A stretch of DNA of 64,000 nucleotides from Nematostella vectensis (GCF_932526225.1 NC_064038.1:4464001-4528000); one strand, 5' to 3'. Numbered from the stretch's first letter, positions 34,801 through 46,723 are shown. Program-made: numbers and translations. Notes: generated from the sequence alone by a model not told the origin.

Positions 34801-37800
34801 GATGGTGTGGAGATCATCAAGGACAACGGCACTGCCGTTTACCGTCCACGTGTACACGGCGCCTAGATTGGACAATACAGGGATAACATCAGTGATTGAC
34901 ACGTGAACACAACGCCATGATTGGATCATACAGGAATAACGTCACCAATGCCACGTGAGCACTTCCCTCTGAAACATGACGCGCGCCTAAGAAAAAGTAT
35001 TCAAGAACTTGCCAACTCTGCGTGCAATACAGAAACAAACCTCACACAAGTTTCTTCCAAGTTTTGTCGTCCTTAAAAAATATCCTTCATCGTTTATTAG
35101 ATTTTTCTAGAAGAAAACCTTACCTGTATTGACGTTACAGTAAAGCTCGACACTCTCCCATTCTCGCACCAATTTCTTCTTGGGACTAACGGTCACCACC
35201 ACGGGGTCTGCACCAACGAACAAATAATGTATAAAAATGGGCTTATTACGTGGTCAATCAACATGACATTATGGGGGAGGAGGCTGTTGTTGCCCAATAT
35301 TATAGTGACCGATAAATCTGAGTAATGTTTGTTAATTCAGCAAAGTGAAGAGTCTCGTGTAGGTTGCGTTATGATCTGTATTCTCAAGATAATCAACCAT
35401 GTAGTTTATGCTGATTTACCATTATCACGTGTCATATTTCCAGATATGGGATTACTACAGACCCCTCCCCATACCCCCAAAATACAGCAACTTTCTTACC
35501 CACTATACTATGTACCTCTACTCACCAAACTTGATGACCGTACCAGGTAAGGTTATCATGTTTTGTTCTTATAATCATTTGTATTTGATGCCCGTGATAT
35601 CCAGGTTAATCATTATCGTATTTCCCCGCTTTGATGTCCGAATCATTGATATCCAGGTTAATCATTATCGTATCTCACCGCATTTGATGTCCGAATCATT
35701 GATATCCAGGTTAATAATTATCGTATCTCACCGCATTTGATGTCCGAATCATTGATATCCAGGTTAATCATTATCGTATCTCACCGCATTTGATGTCCGA
35801 ATCATTGAGGTTGCCAAGCAAGACGCCCTTGAGGCGGGGAGGCGTCTGACACGTGACATCTCTCGTGTACGCATGTGAAATCAACCAATCGCGAAACCAC
35901 AATGCATTGCAGTCACAGTGAAGCATGTTGCCAACCATGTTGGCGAACTCCGGCCTTGTTCGACGAAAGAGAGCGGGGACGTCCCAAACACTACATGAAA
36001 ACTGACAATAAACATTTGCGCCCAAAGCAATTTTGACTTGAAACATAAATAAAATTAAAATAAATAAAATATAAAACAAGCCTATATGCAAACGCCTGCT
36101 ATACAGGCTACTCCTAATTTAGGGCTTTGATACTCACATTCGAGTAAGCTGTGGATTCGGCTTAAAGGCGTCCCTTGCCACATAACGGAGCTTGTTAAAG
36201 TATACATGACTGCAAGAACAAGATAAGATTATGTACCTATTTCACAACCATTTCAGATGCATAAGGAGGGCGGGCATATTTACCACAAGGAAGATTTGGA
36301 GGTCATTATCATATACCTTTTGCACATCCATTTCAGGTGCACTAGGAGGGCAGGTATACACTGGAAAAAAATCTTGTGACCCTCCAATAAGGCAGGGAGA
36401 TGGGCACGAATGAATGACCATATGGACCGTTTATCAGAAAAGGGGAATTCCTTTGTTGAAATGTAAATCAATAGTTATATCCAATTATCGGCGTTCATCA
36501 ATTTATAAAAAGAAAAGTCTTCCACGTCTTTCTATGACGAAGTAATAAGAATAAAAATAAATAAATACGGTACTAGATATGTAAGCACAGAAAGCGAAAT
36601 TAAGTACAAAAAGAAGGAAAACTTTATGCTAATCGCACAGTAGGTGGGCGGAGATTCCAAATTTTCAGTAGGAAATTCATCAATCTTGATCCGAAAGAAG
36701 CACGCATGCGTACTTACATGTCTTTGACGTTTGTCAATCCCAGGAGGGTGTCACGTGATATGACGGTCAGCTGATTAGAGTCAAGATATCTGAAGATCAT
36801 TTAGTATACGTTAATACCACAAGCATGCAAGGGCTTTAGTCACAACACCACACGAGTTTTGGACCGAGTGTTAGAGCAGAGTAGATATATACTTCATATA
36901 AAGAAACTGTGTTCACGCCCATGGCAGGCCTGTACCCAGGGGGGGGGGGGGGGGGTACGGCCGAAAGTCCACTTTCGGTTCTCAATAGACGTGCTATTTG
37001 TAGACAAAACTAAAAAGCTAGATCACTCTGGTGTGTCATTAATCTATAAGTCACGTTATTTGTAGGCAAATTCGACAATAAACGTCCCGTGGAGATACTG
37101 CAAAGGCATAAAAAAATTATTTTTGTTTATGCCTTTCGCGGGTGGTCAGATTTTTATCAGAAAACTCACTCTCTCCCCCCCCCCCCCTACCCCAGAAAAA
37201 TTTAGTCCACTTTTCGGATTTTGCACCCCACCCCCCCGTACGGATCTGCAGGGTAATATTGGTTCGTACTTACAAGGTGAGTAAGTTTCCGAGGTCTCTG
37301 AAAGATCCGTCTATAATATACTGAATGGTATTTATACCCAGGTGCCTAAAAACAAAACATGATACAACTTATCTTTATAATCACCACCATCACCACCACA
37401 TTCACTATCATCATCGCCATCTCCATCTCCATCTCCATCACCATCACCATCACCATCACCATCACCATCACCATCACCATCACCATCACCATCACCATCA
37501 CCATCACCATCACCATCACCATCACCATCACCATCACCATCACCATCACCATCACCATCACCATCACCATCACCATCACCATCACCATCACCACCACCAT
37601 CACCACCACCATCACCATCACCACCACCATCACCATCACCATCACCATCATCACCACCATCACCATCACCATCACCACCACCATCACCATCACCACCACC
37701 ACCACCACCACCATCACCATCACCACCACCACCACCACCACCACCACCACCACCACCACCATCACTATCACCATCACCACCACCACCACCATCATTATCA

Positions 37801-37909
37801 TCACTATCACCACCACCACCACCATCACCATCACCATCACCATCACCATCATCATCTCCATCATCGCCACCGTCACCGTCACCGTCACCGTCACCATCAC
37901 CATCATCAC

Positions 37910-37947
<38 letters not shown>

Positions 37948-40900
37948 CCATTACCATCACCATCATCGTCCGGCGCATACTCGAGGATCCAGCGTACTTT
38001 GCGGGCGTCCGGCGTTGTCGTGTTTTATTACTTACAACACTCGCAGAGCCTTGAGGTCAGCAAACATGTTCTTCTCCACTTTTTTCAGAGAGTTTGAATA
38101 CATATATCTACATCACACAAAGACGCAAAGCAAATCAGCAGTCGCCCAAAGGGCGTGATGATGAGCTCAGGGTGTGGGCGGCACCTTAGTAAGTCATTCC
38201 CGTCTTTATATTCAACACTTTCTTTTTTCGTTCGCGAAAAGGGATCTATGGGAAATACCCGTAAAGACCGCAAGGTCTCTGAGCATTAGGGTGAAGGGGA
38301 GAGGGGGTATGATATATTATATAGGTTGATGCCGTTCCCTAGATTATTATACTAATTGTCAGCGATATTATAACACGCTCATGCGCACACTTACAACGAG
38401 GCAAGAGATTTCAGTGACGTGAAAGTCCAAGGTTCGATATCCTGTATCTGGTTTCGCTGTAGATATCTACAAAAAAGTAATAACATGTTTTGTTTTTACG
38501 TTGTTTGCAAATTAGTTTTTTGGGATATGTTCGTCTAGTAAAAAATGCCAATCAAAACAACGCTTTTAAGCCTAGAGGCGGGGCAATGACGACAAGTATT
38601 TGACGCGTGAACATAGCAACAAGCAAGTCACGAAGTCCTTTGTAAAACAAAAGGTTTAATAAGCGAGTGCAGTCATGATAAATATTGTACTTACAGCTCT
38701 CTCAGTGACTTTAGTCCACTGAACATCGATCTAGTCAAACCTGTCAGGCGATTATCGACCAGAGATCTGGGGAATATAACGGGAGATGAAAGAAAATGAC
38801 ATGCCTTTACCTAGGGTATATTATATATTATTATATCAACTTTTGCCTTTGACTTCTACTGTCGAATTGTTAAACAGTAGCCAACAGAAAACCAATAAAC
38901 TTAAGCTCTGTAATTTGCTTCAATAGGAGTCCCTCCTTAGCCGCAACAACATGGCGGACTGTAACCGTAAGCATATAGAGGTAAATTTTTGCTCCTTGGT
39001 TCTTTTGGTTCTTGACGGGGGGGGGGGGGGGGGGAGGAGATTTTTTTTTTGTTTTCTGGGGGAAGGGGTTGGGTTTAGGCTTCTTTACACTAAAAAGGGC
39101 TATTGATACTTACAAAACTTGTAAAGCAGTCAATCTTTCGAAAGCGTTGGGTCCAATCTCAGAAATACGGTTCCGATATAAATATCTGCGAAATAACAAA
39201 ACACGTTATAGAAATCATAAATGCGTTATTGAATGTCGACTGAAGTAGATTTATTTTACTGAAATAAACTTAGGTTTCGGTTGCGTAACTATTTCAAGCT
39301 AAAAATAAACTTTAATTTGAAAAATATTTATCGGAAGCTCACGTCAGACGTACTCAATCCATGACTAGATTGCGTGTCTCGGCAAACAAACTAGCAATAG
39401 AAACTGCGGCCTTTATTTATACTAAAACGTACTTACAGGGATTTTAAGCTGTACAGATCTGGCAGCAAATGCGATGGAATTGAAGTGAGCAAGTTATCAT
39501 TGAGGAGTAATGACGATAAGCTTTTCAGACCAACAAAGGCCCCGGGCTGAACGTCATTGATGCCGTTTTGGCTCAAATCTCTGAAGAATGCAAATCAGAC
39601 GAGTTCAGAAGTCTATTTGCTACAAGTGACTGAAAACAAGCGTCACTTGGGTGTATCAAGGGTTATTCTAGGTGGTTGGGGGTTACTCCTACTCCCAAAA
39701 GTGTAAGGATAGCCAAACTCAAGGTTTTTTGTACAAAATAGTGACATTGTTATAGAACAATGCCTGGGCGCTTATTCATTCTATTTTATTTATTGTCGCA
39801 ATGGGCGCGCTAATTCGAGGTGTATCAAGGGTTATTCTAGGTGGTTGGGGGTTACTCCTACTCCCAAAAGTGTAAGGATAGCCAAACTCAAGGTTTTTTG
39901 TACAAAATAGTGACATTGTTATAGAACAATGCCTGGGCGCTTATTCATTCTATTTTATTTATTGTCGCAATGGGCGCGCTAATTCGAAGCTTATTTCAAA
40001 ATTCACAACTTCAGCTTCTTATACTGTTTAATCACTGTCTATGTTACTTTATTTTCAGAAACATATCTAAAAAATCAAACAAAAAAACAAAAGAAATAAC
40101 AAAAAAACAACTCCAACAGTTGAGTGGGCTTAACGATAATTCACGGTAAATGAAAATTTCATGTATTAGGACGATTAATGGACTTACAATAGTCTCAAGT
40201 AGCTCAAGGTATCAAACATGGCGTACGTTAGACGTCTAAGCTTGTTCTTAGAAAGAATCCTGCAAAATTGACAAATATCTTTCACGATAACGGACTACAA
40301 GTCACATAAATCAGTAGCAGGCAACGTAAGATTGGGGGGGGGGGGGGGCACAATACAGAAACATTAAGAAAATATTGGAGGGGGCACAGCGACGCCCTCC
40401 TGGTCATTTACTTATAATTTTCGAAGAAATTGGGGAGGGGGGACATACCCCAAGTGCCCCAGCCCCTGCTACGGCCCTGAGAATAGACGTTTGGCACTAA
40501 CAAAAACACGTGGCTTTTTAAGTATCAAAAATAAACACAGAAATGAAACAGAATAAACGCAGAAATTGCTGCGCCCGCCATGCCAGAGAACCACGTGAAA
40601 GACATATCAGTCAATCTCGTTTTAAAAACTGTCGTTTTCTAGCTTGTTCGGCCATTTCCTTATTAGGCCTTACATACCATATTTGGGAGTCCGCTTCAAT
40701 CATTTTTATCGCTTTGTTATCGCTCTAGAGCTTTGTAAATCGAGAAACGTAAACTTGCAGGAATTCGTGTTTACTACGAAATCTTGGAAATGGAGTCCTG
40801 TCCCTAACGTTTTAGAATATCACAGGTCTCCCGCGCGCTTGCCCCAGGCTCTTTTAGACCATTTAGAAAAACGACAGCCATTGATTGATATGCGTTGAAT

Positions 40901-41562
40901 ATGCCTAAAGGAAACGAAATATCATACGCAAATAAATGCAAATAAAATGTCTACAGATTTACAAGCATACAGCATATTAATGAAAAAAAAATTTGGAATA
41001 AAAATTACCCATCTTTGAAATTTTGGAATAAAAATTCCCCAGAAGCAAAAATCCCTCCAATTATAAAGCTCCCCCAAAAGGGTCTTATTTTCGGAATTTT
41101 ACGGTACTTACAAAGACTCAAGTGCAGTCAAATTCCTGAATGCACCAAACTCTATTTCCTTGATTCCATTTCGCCTGAGATTCCTGCAATAACAGACATT
41201 AACAAAATTATATCTCTCACCTTGCGGGATCTGTTGGTCTGGCATAAAGTTTGAAACATAAAAGGCTATCTGCAGATGATGGGGATCGTCCTGTGGAATT
41301 TTAGCGCCAAAGGGAGACTGCATTTAATGTCTTTACAGTATTCAAATTTTGATTTTACCAAAATCCCTAGCTTCAGTCTCTTTCGTAAAATGAGCAAAAA
41401 GTAGGTAAAACTGTTGGAAGACGGCTTCAGCCTTTACACTAAAATAAAACATACCTAATTCGAAACCGCTAACCGGGTTCGTTTACCCAGATAGCTGACC
41501 ATCTTAGGTAGCTTGCCCTGCTGGCTTGCAGTGGTACTCAAGAGCGGACCTTTCAGTCGAGT

Positions 41563-41593
<31 letters not shown>

Positions 41594-44500
41594 GGGTTCT
41601 TACGATCACCCCTTGGCAACGGGTCTGGCAACGTATAGTTTTTATGTACCAGATAGTATGGAGCATCTTACATTCTGTTACCATGAAGTATGCCGCTACT
41701 TACTGCTTGTATGTACCAGAATGCATAACGCTACTTACAGTTTCTTCATGCCTGGCAGGTACCCAAACGTGTTAAACCGGATTTTCGAGAAGCGATTTCC
41801 TGAAAGATCTCTGAAATGATAAAAGCAACACAATACTGTAAGCGGAGCACTACCTCAGCAAATATCAGTCCCTCTGGCTCTCAACATCGGGATCGATTTC
41901 CGGCTACGACGTGAAGCGAGCTAGTTGGTTCTCGCCTTTGAATTGCTCCGAGGTTGTGCATCCGGGTTCTCCGGTTTTCCTCGCTCCAGAGAAACCAACA
42001 ATGTGATCTGTTCCGTGGTAATACTTGAATCTAAGACGCCTTCCCATGCCTTCGACTCGATCAGGTTGCATCTGCGCTCTCATAATTTAGCATTCCGTTT
42101 TTGCTTCTATTTTATTTTTATCCTTTGGTAAACCATCAAATCAAGTTCTCGAGACAGAAATGCTTATAGTCTTCGCGGCTGTCCGCGTTTGTCAGTCGGC
42201 TGCAAAGGAGAATACAATGTTTCGGTTCCATTCATTCCACTCCATTCCAAATCTTAGTACTGAGCTTTGAACGTCACGTGAGAAGACGTCACCGATGATG
42301 TAATCAACTTCGCAAATGCTCGTGTCTTATGATAGAAAAATCTTTAGACAACCAAATTTTAACCCCTTGTGTATTACATTCAGTTGTTCACGTGATTTTA
42401 CAGGAATCCCAGTGTTACAAACTGTTGTTCACGTGATATCTCCTACTGTATTACTTACAGTGTTCTGATGTTATTAAGCCCCAAGAAGAAGTCATATCGT
42501 AGCAGCGACAATCTGTTGTCATTTAGCAACCTACAATAGAAAACAAGGGAATTTTGTCAAACGATAAAGATACCATATTTAATCACATCTATTTAATCAA
42601 TATTATTTAAATATAAGCTCTTTGTCTTTTCGGGCTCGGCATCTCGTATGCGGCGTATATTTGGACTCGGCGTCTATTCGGGCTCAGAGTGTATTTGGAC
42701 TCGGCGTCTATTCGGGCTCGGCGTGTATTCATGCTCAATTTCTATTCGGGCTCGGCGTGTATTTGGACTCGGCGTCTATTCGGGTTCAGAGTGTATTTGG
42801 ACTCGGCGTCTATTCGGGTTCAGAGTGTATTTGGACTCGGCGTCTATTCGGGCTCAGAGTGTATTTGGACTCGCCCTATATTCAGGCTCGGCGTCTATTC
42901 GGGCATGGTGTCTGGACTCTAAAATACAATACCCATAGCTGATCCTTGGTTCATGCTTGACAATCCAGGCAGTGTCTGACACACTGCGACATCCGTCACA
43001 CAACCCGTGACCTTCCCTACTTCCATGGGACCCAGGGTATCTCGGCCAGTGGAAGCGTTTCTGACTCCGCTTACTCCCAGAGAGGGGAGGGTGAGGGACC
43101 CATGCATGAATTCGTTGCGCTGTTCTATGCTTTTAAGGGTTAGGGGTCATGTCATAAGCTCGCGAAGAAATAGCCCCGATTAGCTCGACACCAGGGTTAC
43201 GGATTTCCGCCTTGATTTGAATTTGTGTCACCAATGAGTTGAAGTTATTCTCCCGTGTTTCCAGTCTTCTCGGATAAGGACACTAAACCGGAAGTCCCGT
43301 CTCTTCAAGCTGCACTACACTAACCTGAACCGAAGGGACGTAAAAGAACCACTGGGGACGCAATAAACCCTCTGGCAGTGACCACCCCAGTGACAGTGCT
43401 TACTAACCATATGCTAGAAAACTGTATATTCGGTTAAATATGCTACCCTCGATAAACAAAGATTACAACCAAACAAACAAAACGGAAAGAAAATTCATAT
43501 CAAATATACAACGGATTCACGATACCGTCCGACAAAGAAAAGTAGGCTCTAGAATATCCCCTATTCATCAGTATGCAAAACAAAAACTTGGTAATGAACC
43601 CTGAAACAGACGGACCGGTCCGTTAATGAGGTAAAATGGTCACCGAGTAAATAAGGGCGAGGTTGCCTCGCCTTTTCATATGGGTCACACACACTTCATA
43701 CAGGTTTCTTAGTTAATCCAGATATGGATGTTCTGAGATACTGGGGTTTCTGTGGCGCGCGGACAAAGAACCAGGAGGCTGGGTCGGGCGAGTGAGACGT
43801 TTCTAAAAAGCTGGCTTGAATGGTGTAGACTGTGCGACCTTTTTTCCGATTTCTTATTATGGCTTCCCCACGCATAGCGTGTATACGGGCTAGACTCCCT
43901 CTATCGGAAATGAACTCTAGATTGTTATCATTAGCATTGTATTACCGGATAGCGCAGATTAGCGTCTCAGTCGAAAGTTTGTCTATTTTTAGTGTAAGAA
44001 GTGGCGTTAAGTTTATACATCAAATAATAATAATAAAAATGAAAAAAAAAAATAAATAAAAAGCAAATCAAAGCGAGCTATTTATTTTGAGAAAAATAGG
44101 GGTTCTCTTTAGAATAATGATTTGAAAATTAAGAAGAGATGGCCCTAGAATACAGGACAACATCCAAACTTATTTGCATTTCCATTGTATTTATTGCGTC
44201 GTTCCATAGAAAACAAGGTGTGAAATCCCATTGGCCCTGTATTCTATAGTCGCTCCCTAATTATTTCCTCTTATTTTTATTTGCAATTTATTGTTGTTGT
44301 TACTTTGTTAAGGAAGGAGGGTGGGGTAGGTATGGGCGGCACTATATACCCTTATATATATATATTTCCCTAATCACTGTAAAACATCCCTCTGTTCAGC
44401 GCTCGCGGAAGCGCCATATCCCGCAGTGCAGTCCAGTCCATTCCCGTGTGTCTTATCATACTACGAAACTTAAACCACGCTATCCATAAACTGCGCGAAA

Positions 44501-44949
44501 GCATCCAAAAACACAACAATGACCTTGGTACTTATCGCTACTCAAGTTTATCAGTAAATGCTGTTAACTGCAATCTCCCAATATATACTTAGAGAAAGGG
44601 TTTAAAAGATTTGTTCCACGATTCAATCGCATTTGGAGACATGCTTACGTATTGATTTGTTTGAATAACGTTTAGATTTCGCGTGCCCGAGGCATTAATT
44701 GACAACACTCGGTTCTACTTACAATGTAGAAGTCCTAGGTGGTAAGGGAAGAGGGAAATTCCTCAGTCGTCTTCCAGTGCAGTTTACGAGAATGCCTGTA
44801 GATAATTCTCCAGCAATTTTCTCCCGGGAACACTCGCACTTCGCCGGACAGTACAGAACTCGGGGAATGTTACGTGAATTCCCAGGCTCACATTCTACAA
44901 TCCCAACTACCGCCACAAGCGATAGAATTGCGGTCACAACTACGTGCAT
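31862..44949 (-). CDS. Secreted LRR-Ig-EGF protein with Ser-Gly-rich tail (candidate proteoglycan core)
   Basis: Eighteen exons in perfect phase give 1001 residues: 44949-44723, 42530-42459, 41810-41739, 41183-41112, 40259-40188, 39580-39437, 39185-39114, 38766-38695, 38107-38036, 37345-37274, 36789-36718, 36209-36138, 35990-35785, 35207-35124, 34862-34680, 34449-34117, 33583-33302 and 32688-31862. In order: a signal peptide (1 to about 20), LRRNT (Cys 34, 38, 40, 57), 12 LRRs of 24 residues (76 to about 364), LRRCT (HCDC...TCQTPP...KC), Ig1 (ELYC...YVCIA), Ig2 (FKCSADG...SYTCEA), and a Cys-rich region ending in an EGF-like CNRGGVC...CECTTGF. A 275-residue tail holds about 22 Ser-Gly pairs, many beside Asp/Glu, plus three copies of a basic block with SG(F/Y)QPTTRP and HR(K/T). 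No transmembrane segment or peroxidase domain follows, so it is not peroxidasin. Acidic Ser-Gly sites suggest glycosaminoglycan chains. The EGF-exon acceptor (CGAG) is the weakest junction. Confidence 0.88.
33772..33938. mobile_element. MITE with TAGGCCATTCCA termini
   Basis: TAGGCCATTCCA at 33772-33783 and TGGAATGGCCTA at 33927-33938 are perfect 12-bp inverted repeats enclosing 167 bp. The interior is unusually rich in GCGCGC (four blocks) for this AT-rich region. It sits in the intron between the Ig2 and EGF-like exons. Confidence 0.65.
35610..35815. repeat. 53-bp tandem repeat containing the LRRCT exon end and donor
   Basis: Copies spaced by exactly 53 bp (TCACCG at 35675, 35728 and 35781) repeat the last 27 coding bases of the LRRCT exon plus its donor (minus strand AAATGCG|GTGAGATACG) and the start of the intron. 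A fourth, more diverged copy near 35620 has lost the donor GT. The copy at 35781 is the one in phase with the coding exon. Confidence 0.9.
37381..37972 (+). repeat. (CATCAC)n / (CAC)n / (CAT)n array in an LRR-gene intron
   Basis: About 590 bp of CCATCA hexamers grading into CACCAC and CATCAT trinucleotides. It fills most of the intron between LRR exons 38107-38036 and 37345-37274. Poly-His, Ile/Thr and Met/Val reading frames through it are artefacts of the repeat. Confidence 0.97.
39651..39988. repeat. 169-bp perfect tandem duplication
   Basis: The block starting GTGTATCAAGGGTTATTCTA at 39651 recurs at 39820 with no visible difference up to CTAATTCGA at about 39987. It lies in an intron of the LRR/Ig gene, 70 bp upstream (in gene direction) of the acceptor for the double-LRR exon. 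Identity of the copies indicates a recent event. Confidence 0.9.
40330..40490 (-). mobile_element. Short G-rich element with CAGGGCCGTAGCAGGGG-type end
   Basis: On the minus strand the segment starts CAGGGCCGTAGCAGGGGCTG and is G-rich throughout, ending in a run of C. This form is common among dispersed hAT-like elements. The opposite terminus is not clear. It lies in an LRR-gene intron. Confidence 0.35.
42625..42910 (+). repeat. 17/34-bp minisatellite in an LRR-gene intron
   Basis: The unit is a 34-bp pair of related 17-mers (CGTCTATTCGGGCTCGG and CGTGTATTTGGACTCGG). About eight pairs are present; the offset is 34 bp between 42671 and 42705. Frames through it look like repeated GLGVYSGS/ECIWTRRLF but are repeat artefacts. 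Confidence 0.9.
43150..43400 (+). repeat. SINE-like dispersed repeat relic
   Basis: The sequence around TCGGATAAGGACACTAAACC and GGAAGTCCCGT, followed by GACGTAAAAGAACC, resembles the conserved body of dispersed SINE-like repeats in marine invertebrates. The match is from memory of the general form only; ends and target duplication are not visible. It lies in intron 1 of the LRR/Ig gene. Confidence 0.3.
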
Positions 44950-45128
44950 TGCGTTGTTGTGAATTAGAGTGGACTGTCCCGAATGCGCCGTAGTTCCTGT
45001 GACAGCGAGCCGCGGAGGGATACACAATAGGGGAATTGATGATGAGACGCTACTCGATCCAGGCTTACCCGGTTTGACTAGTAATCTTGCCACGCTGATT
45101 GACTGAACCGCAGAGAGGGTCACCGAGT

Positions 45129-45227
45129 GAAGCATTTATGAGAGTTCTTGGCGATTATATACGACCATGTGGCCACCGAAGCATTCATGAGAGTTCTTGG
45201 CGATTATATGCGACCATGTGGCCACCA
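45129..45227. repeat. 49-bp tandem duplication upstream of the LRR/Ig gene
   Basis: GAAGCATTTATGAGAGTTCT at 45129 and GAAGCATTCATGAGAGTTCT at 45178 begin two 49-bp copies with two visible differences. They lie 180-280 bp upstream of the presumed start codon, in the promoter or 5' leader. Confidence 0.85.
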
Positions 45228-45229
45228 GG

Positions 45230-46723
45230 AATCAAGACCTCAGTCTTCGAGACAAATAGTTTTATCGAGGTGCATGCGCGTTTTGCAATGCTTGTGAACA
45301 TCCATATAGGTAGTAGTCAGGGGGTAGGGGGACTCCCAGAAAAGTTGACAGGGGGGATTGTCACATCTTTTAGGGTATAGAAATTTCGACCAACTGCCAT
45401 CCCTTAGGGGATGTTAAAGGATTTATCCGATTTTGCCATCTCTTAGGGTATAAAAATCAACCAATTGGTATTCCTAAGGAGGTGTTTTATGTTTTATTTT
45501 TTTCAGATTCTGCTATCTCTTTGGGTTAAAAATTCCTTCGACCACACCCAATTTGCTATCTCCTAGGGTTAATAGTTTTTTAAAGTGCCCTCGCTTAGGT
45601 TTAAAATCGATTTGTGCCAACGATCACCCCCGTCTATTATTATCGGAGTCCCCCCCCCCCCCGGAATCGGGGTGATAACCATTTAAGTACTGGTTAGGAC
45701 TGGATATGGAAGGGGCCATAATTGTACGAGTACGGGCCATAATCGAGTATGTGTAATGGACCTAGAAGGGTTGTAGCAAATATCGGCCAAGCCCAGAAGC
45801 AGACAGTGAGAGTCTGTCCCTACAATATGCTTGAAACTTTTTCTTCTGGAGCAGAGGACGTAATATATACGTGATAGAAAATTTGAAAAATAAACGGTGC
45901 TATTTGTACTTTTAATTTATTCCAATATTTTAACAATGGAAAGATACTAGAACATATACTCTAAACAAGATAGAGGGACAAGGATTGAAGATGATATTTG
46001 TAATATAACGGCGGAGTATAGCAAATACATTGCATAAAAAATGTGAATGTTGATGTATCAGATCTGTTCATGACGTCATTCATGACGTCATTCATGACGT
46101 CATTCATGACCTACGTGCGTAACATCTATCGATTTATTGATGTAAGCGAGAAAGTAGTCCTGAAAGACCAAGTAAAAACCTATCTGTTATAAAGGGTTTG
46201 TATATTACACGGTCATGTAAAGTAGGTGGTAAATGCCGCGTTATTCAGGTGATTTCTGTTCCCAAATCTCGCTTTCTTGTTCTCTAAATCCGGCTACCGT
46301 TTCTGGTAGCTTAAACATCCCGTCCACGGTAACCCTAACTCCGTTTGAACTAAGCACGGGCCCCAATAGAGAAAAACTTATTTTCTGTGACGAAAATCTT
46401 TTCACTTTGCCATGCGTCCCTGAGTGTCTTAGCCTGGCGACTGCGCTAGTATTATCGAGCTGACAAAGTTTTTGAAAAGCGGGGGAATTTTAGTATTATT
46501 TTTTTTCTTCTTTTTTGATTAGGTACTTCATGCACGTGTCCATGATTTACTGAGAAGAGAGCGCAGACATACATATCATACTACCATATGCAAAGAGGGC
46601 GAGATTCGTCTATAACAAAAGACTGCTGTTTGGTGTTCGTGAGGGGGTGGGGGGTGGAGATTCCTTCTTTATTAAGTCATACAACATATCACTATATTAC
46701 GAAAGCCTACTCATGTGTAACCC
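45230..46723. other. Intergenic between LRR/Ig gene and Gremlin-like gene
   Basis: The DNA holds degenerate repeats of a TAGGGTATAAAAAT-type block with ATCTC/CCTTAGGG at 45370-45610, a C tract at 45652, and three CRE sites at 46071-46102. No coding exon was recognised. Both neighbouring genes read left, so this is 3' of the Gremlin-like gene and 5' of the LRR/Ig gene. Confidence 0.55.
46071..46102. promoter_or_regulatory. Three CRE palindromes at 12-bp spacing
   Basis: TGACGTCA occurs at 46071-46078, 46083-46090 and 46095-46102, each separated by TTCA, with a decayed fourth repeat (TTCATGACC) after it. The site is the consensus for CREB/ATF dimers. The array lies about 1.1 kb upstream of the LRR/Ig start codon and 620 bp downstream of the Gremlin-like stop. 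Confidence 0.6.

Noticed and set aside
37325..38158. Poly-His, Ile/Thr and Met/Val frames of up to 277 codons
   Set aside because: They come from the CATCAC microsatellite inside an intron of the LRR/Ig gene; the true coding exons here are on the minus strand at its edges.
42622..42942. Three plus frames with repeated GLGVYSGS-like sequence
   Set aside because: The 17/34-bp repeat keeps frames open; the segment is an intron of the LRR/Ig gene and no splice signals support it.
31862..44949. Peroxidasin identity for the LRR-Ig gene
   Set aside because: There are LRR and Ig domains but only two Ig domains, no peroxidase domain and an SG-rich tail instead.
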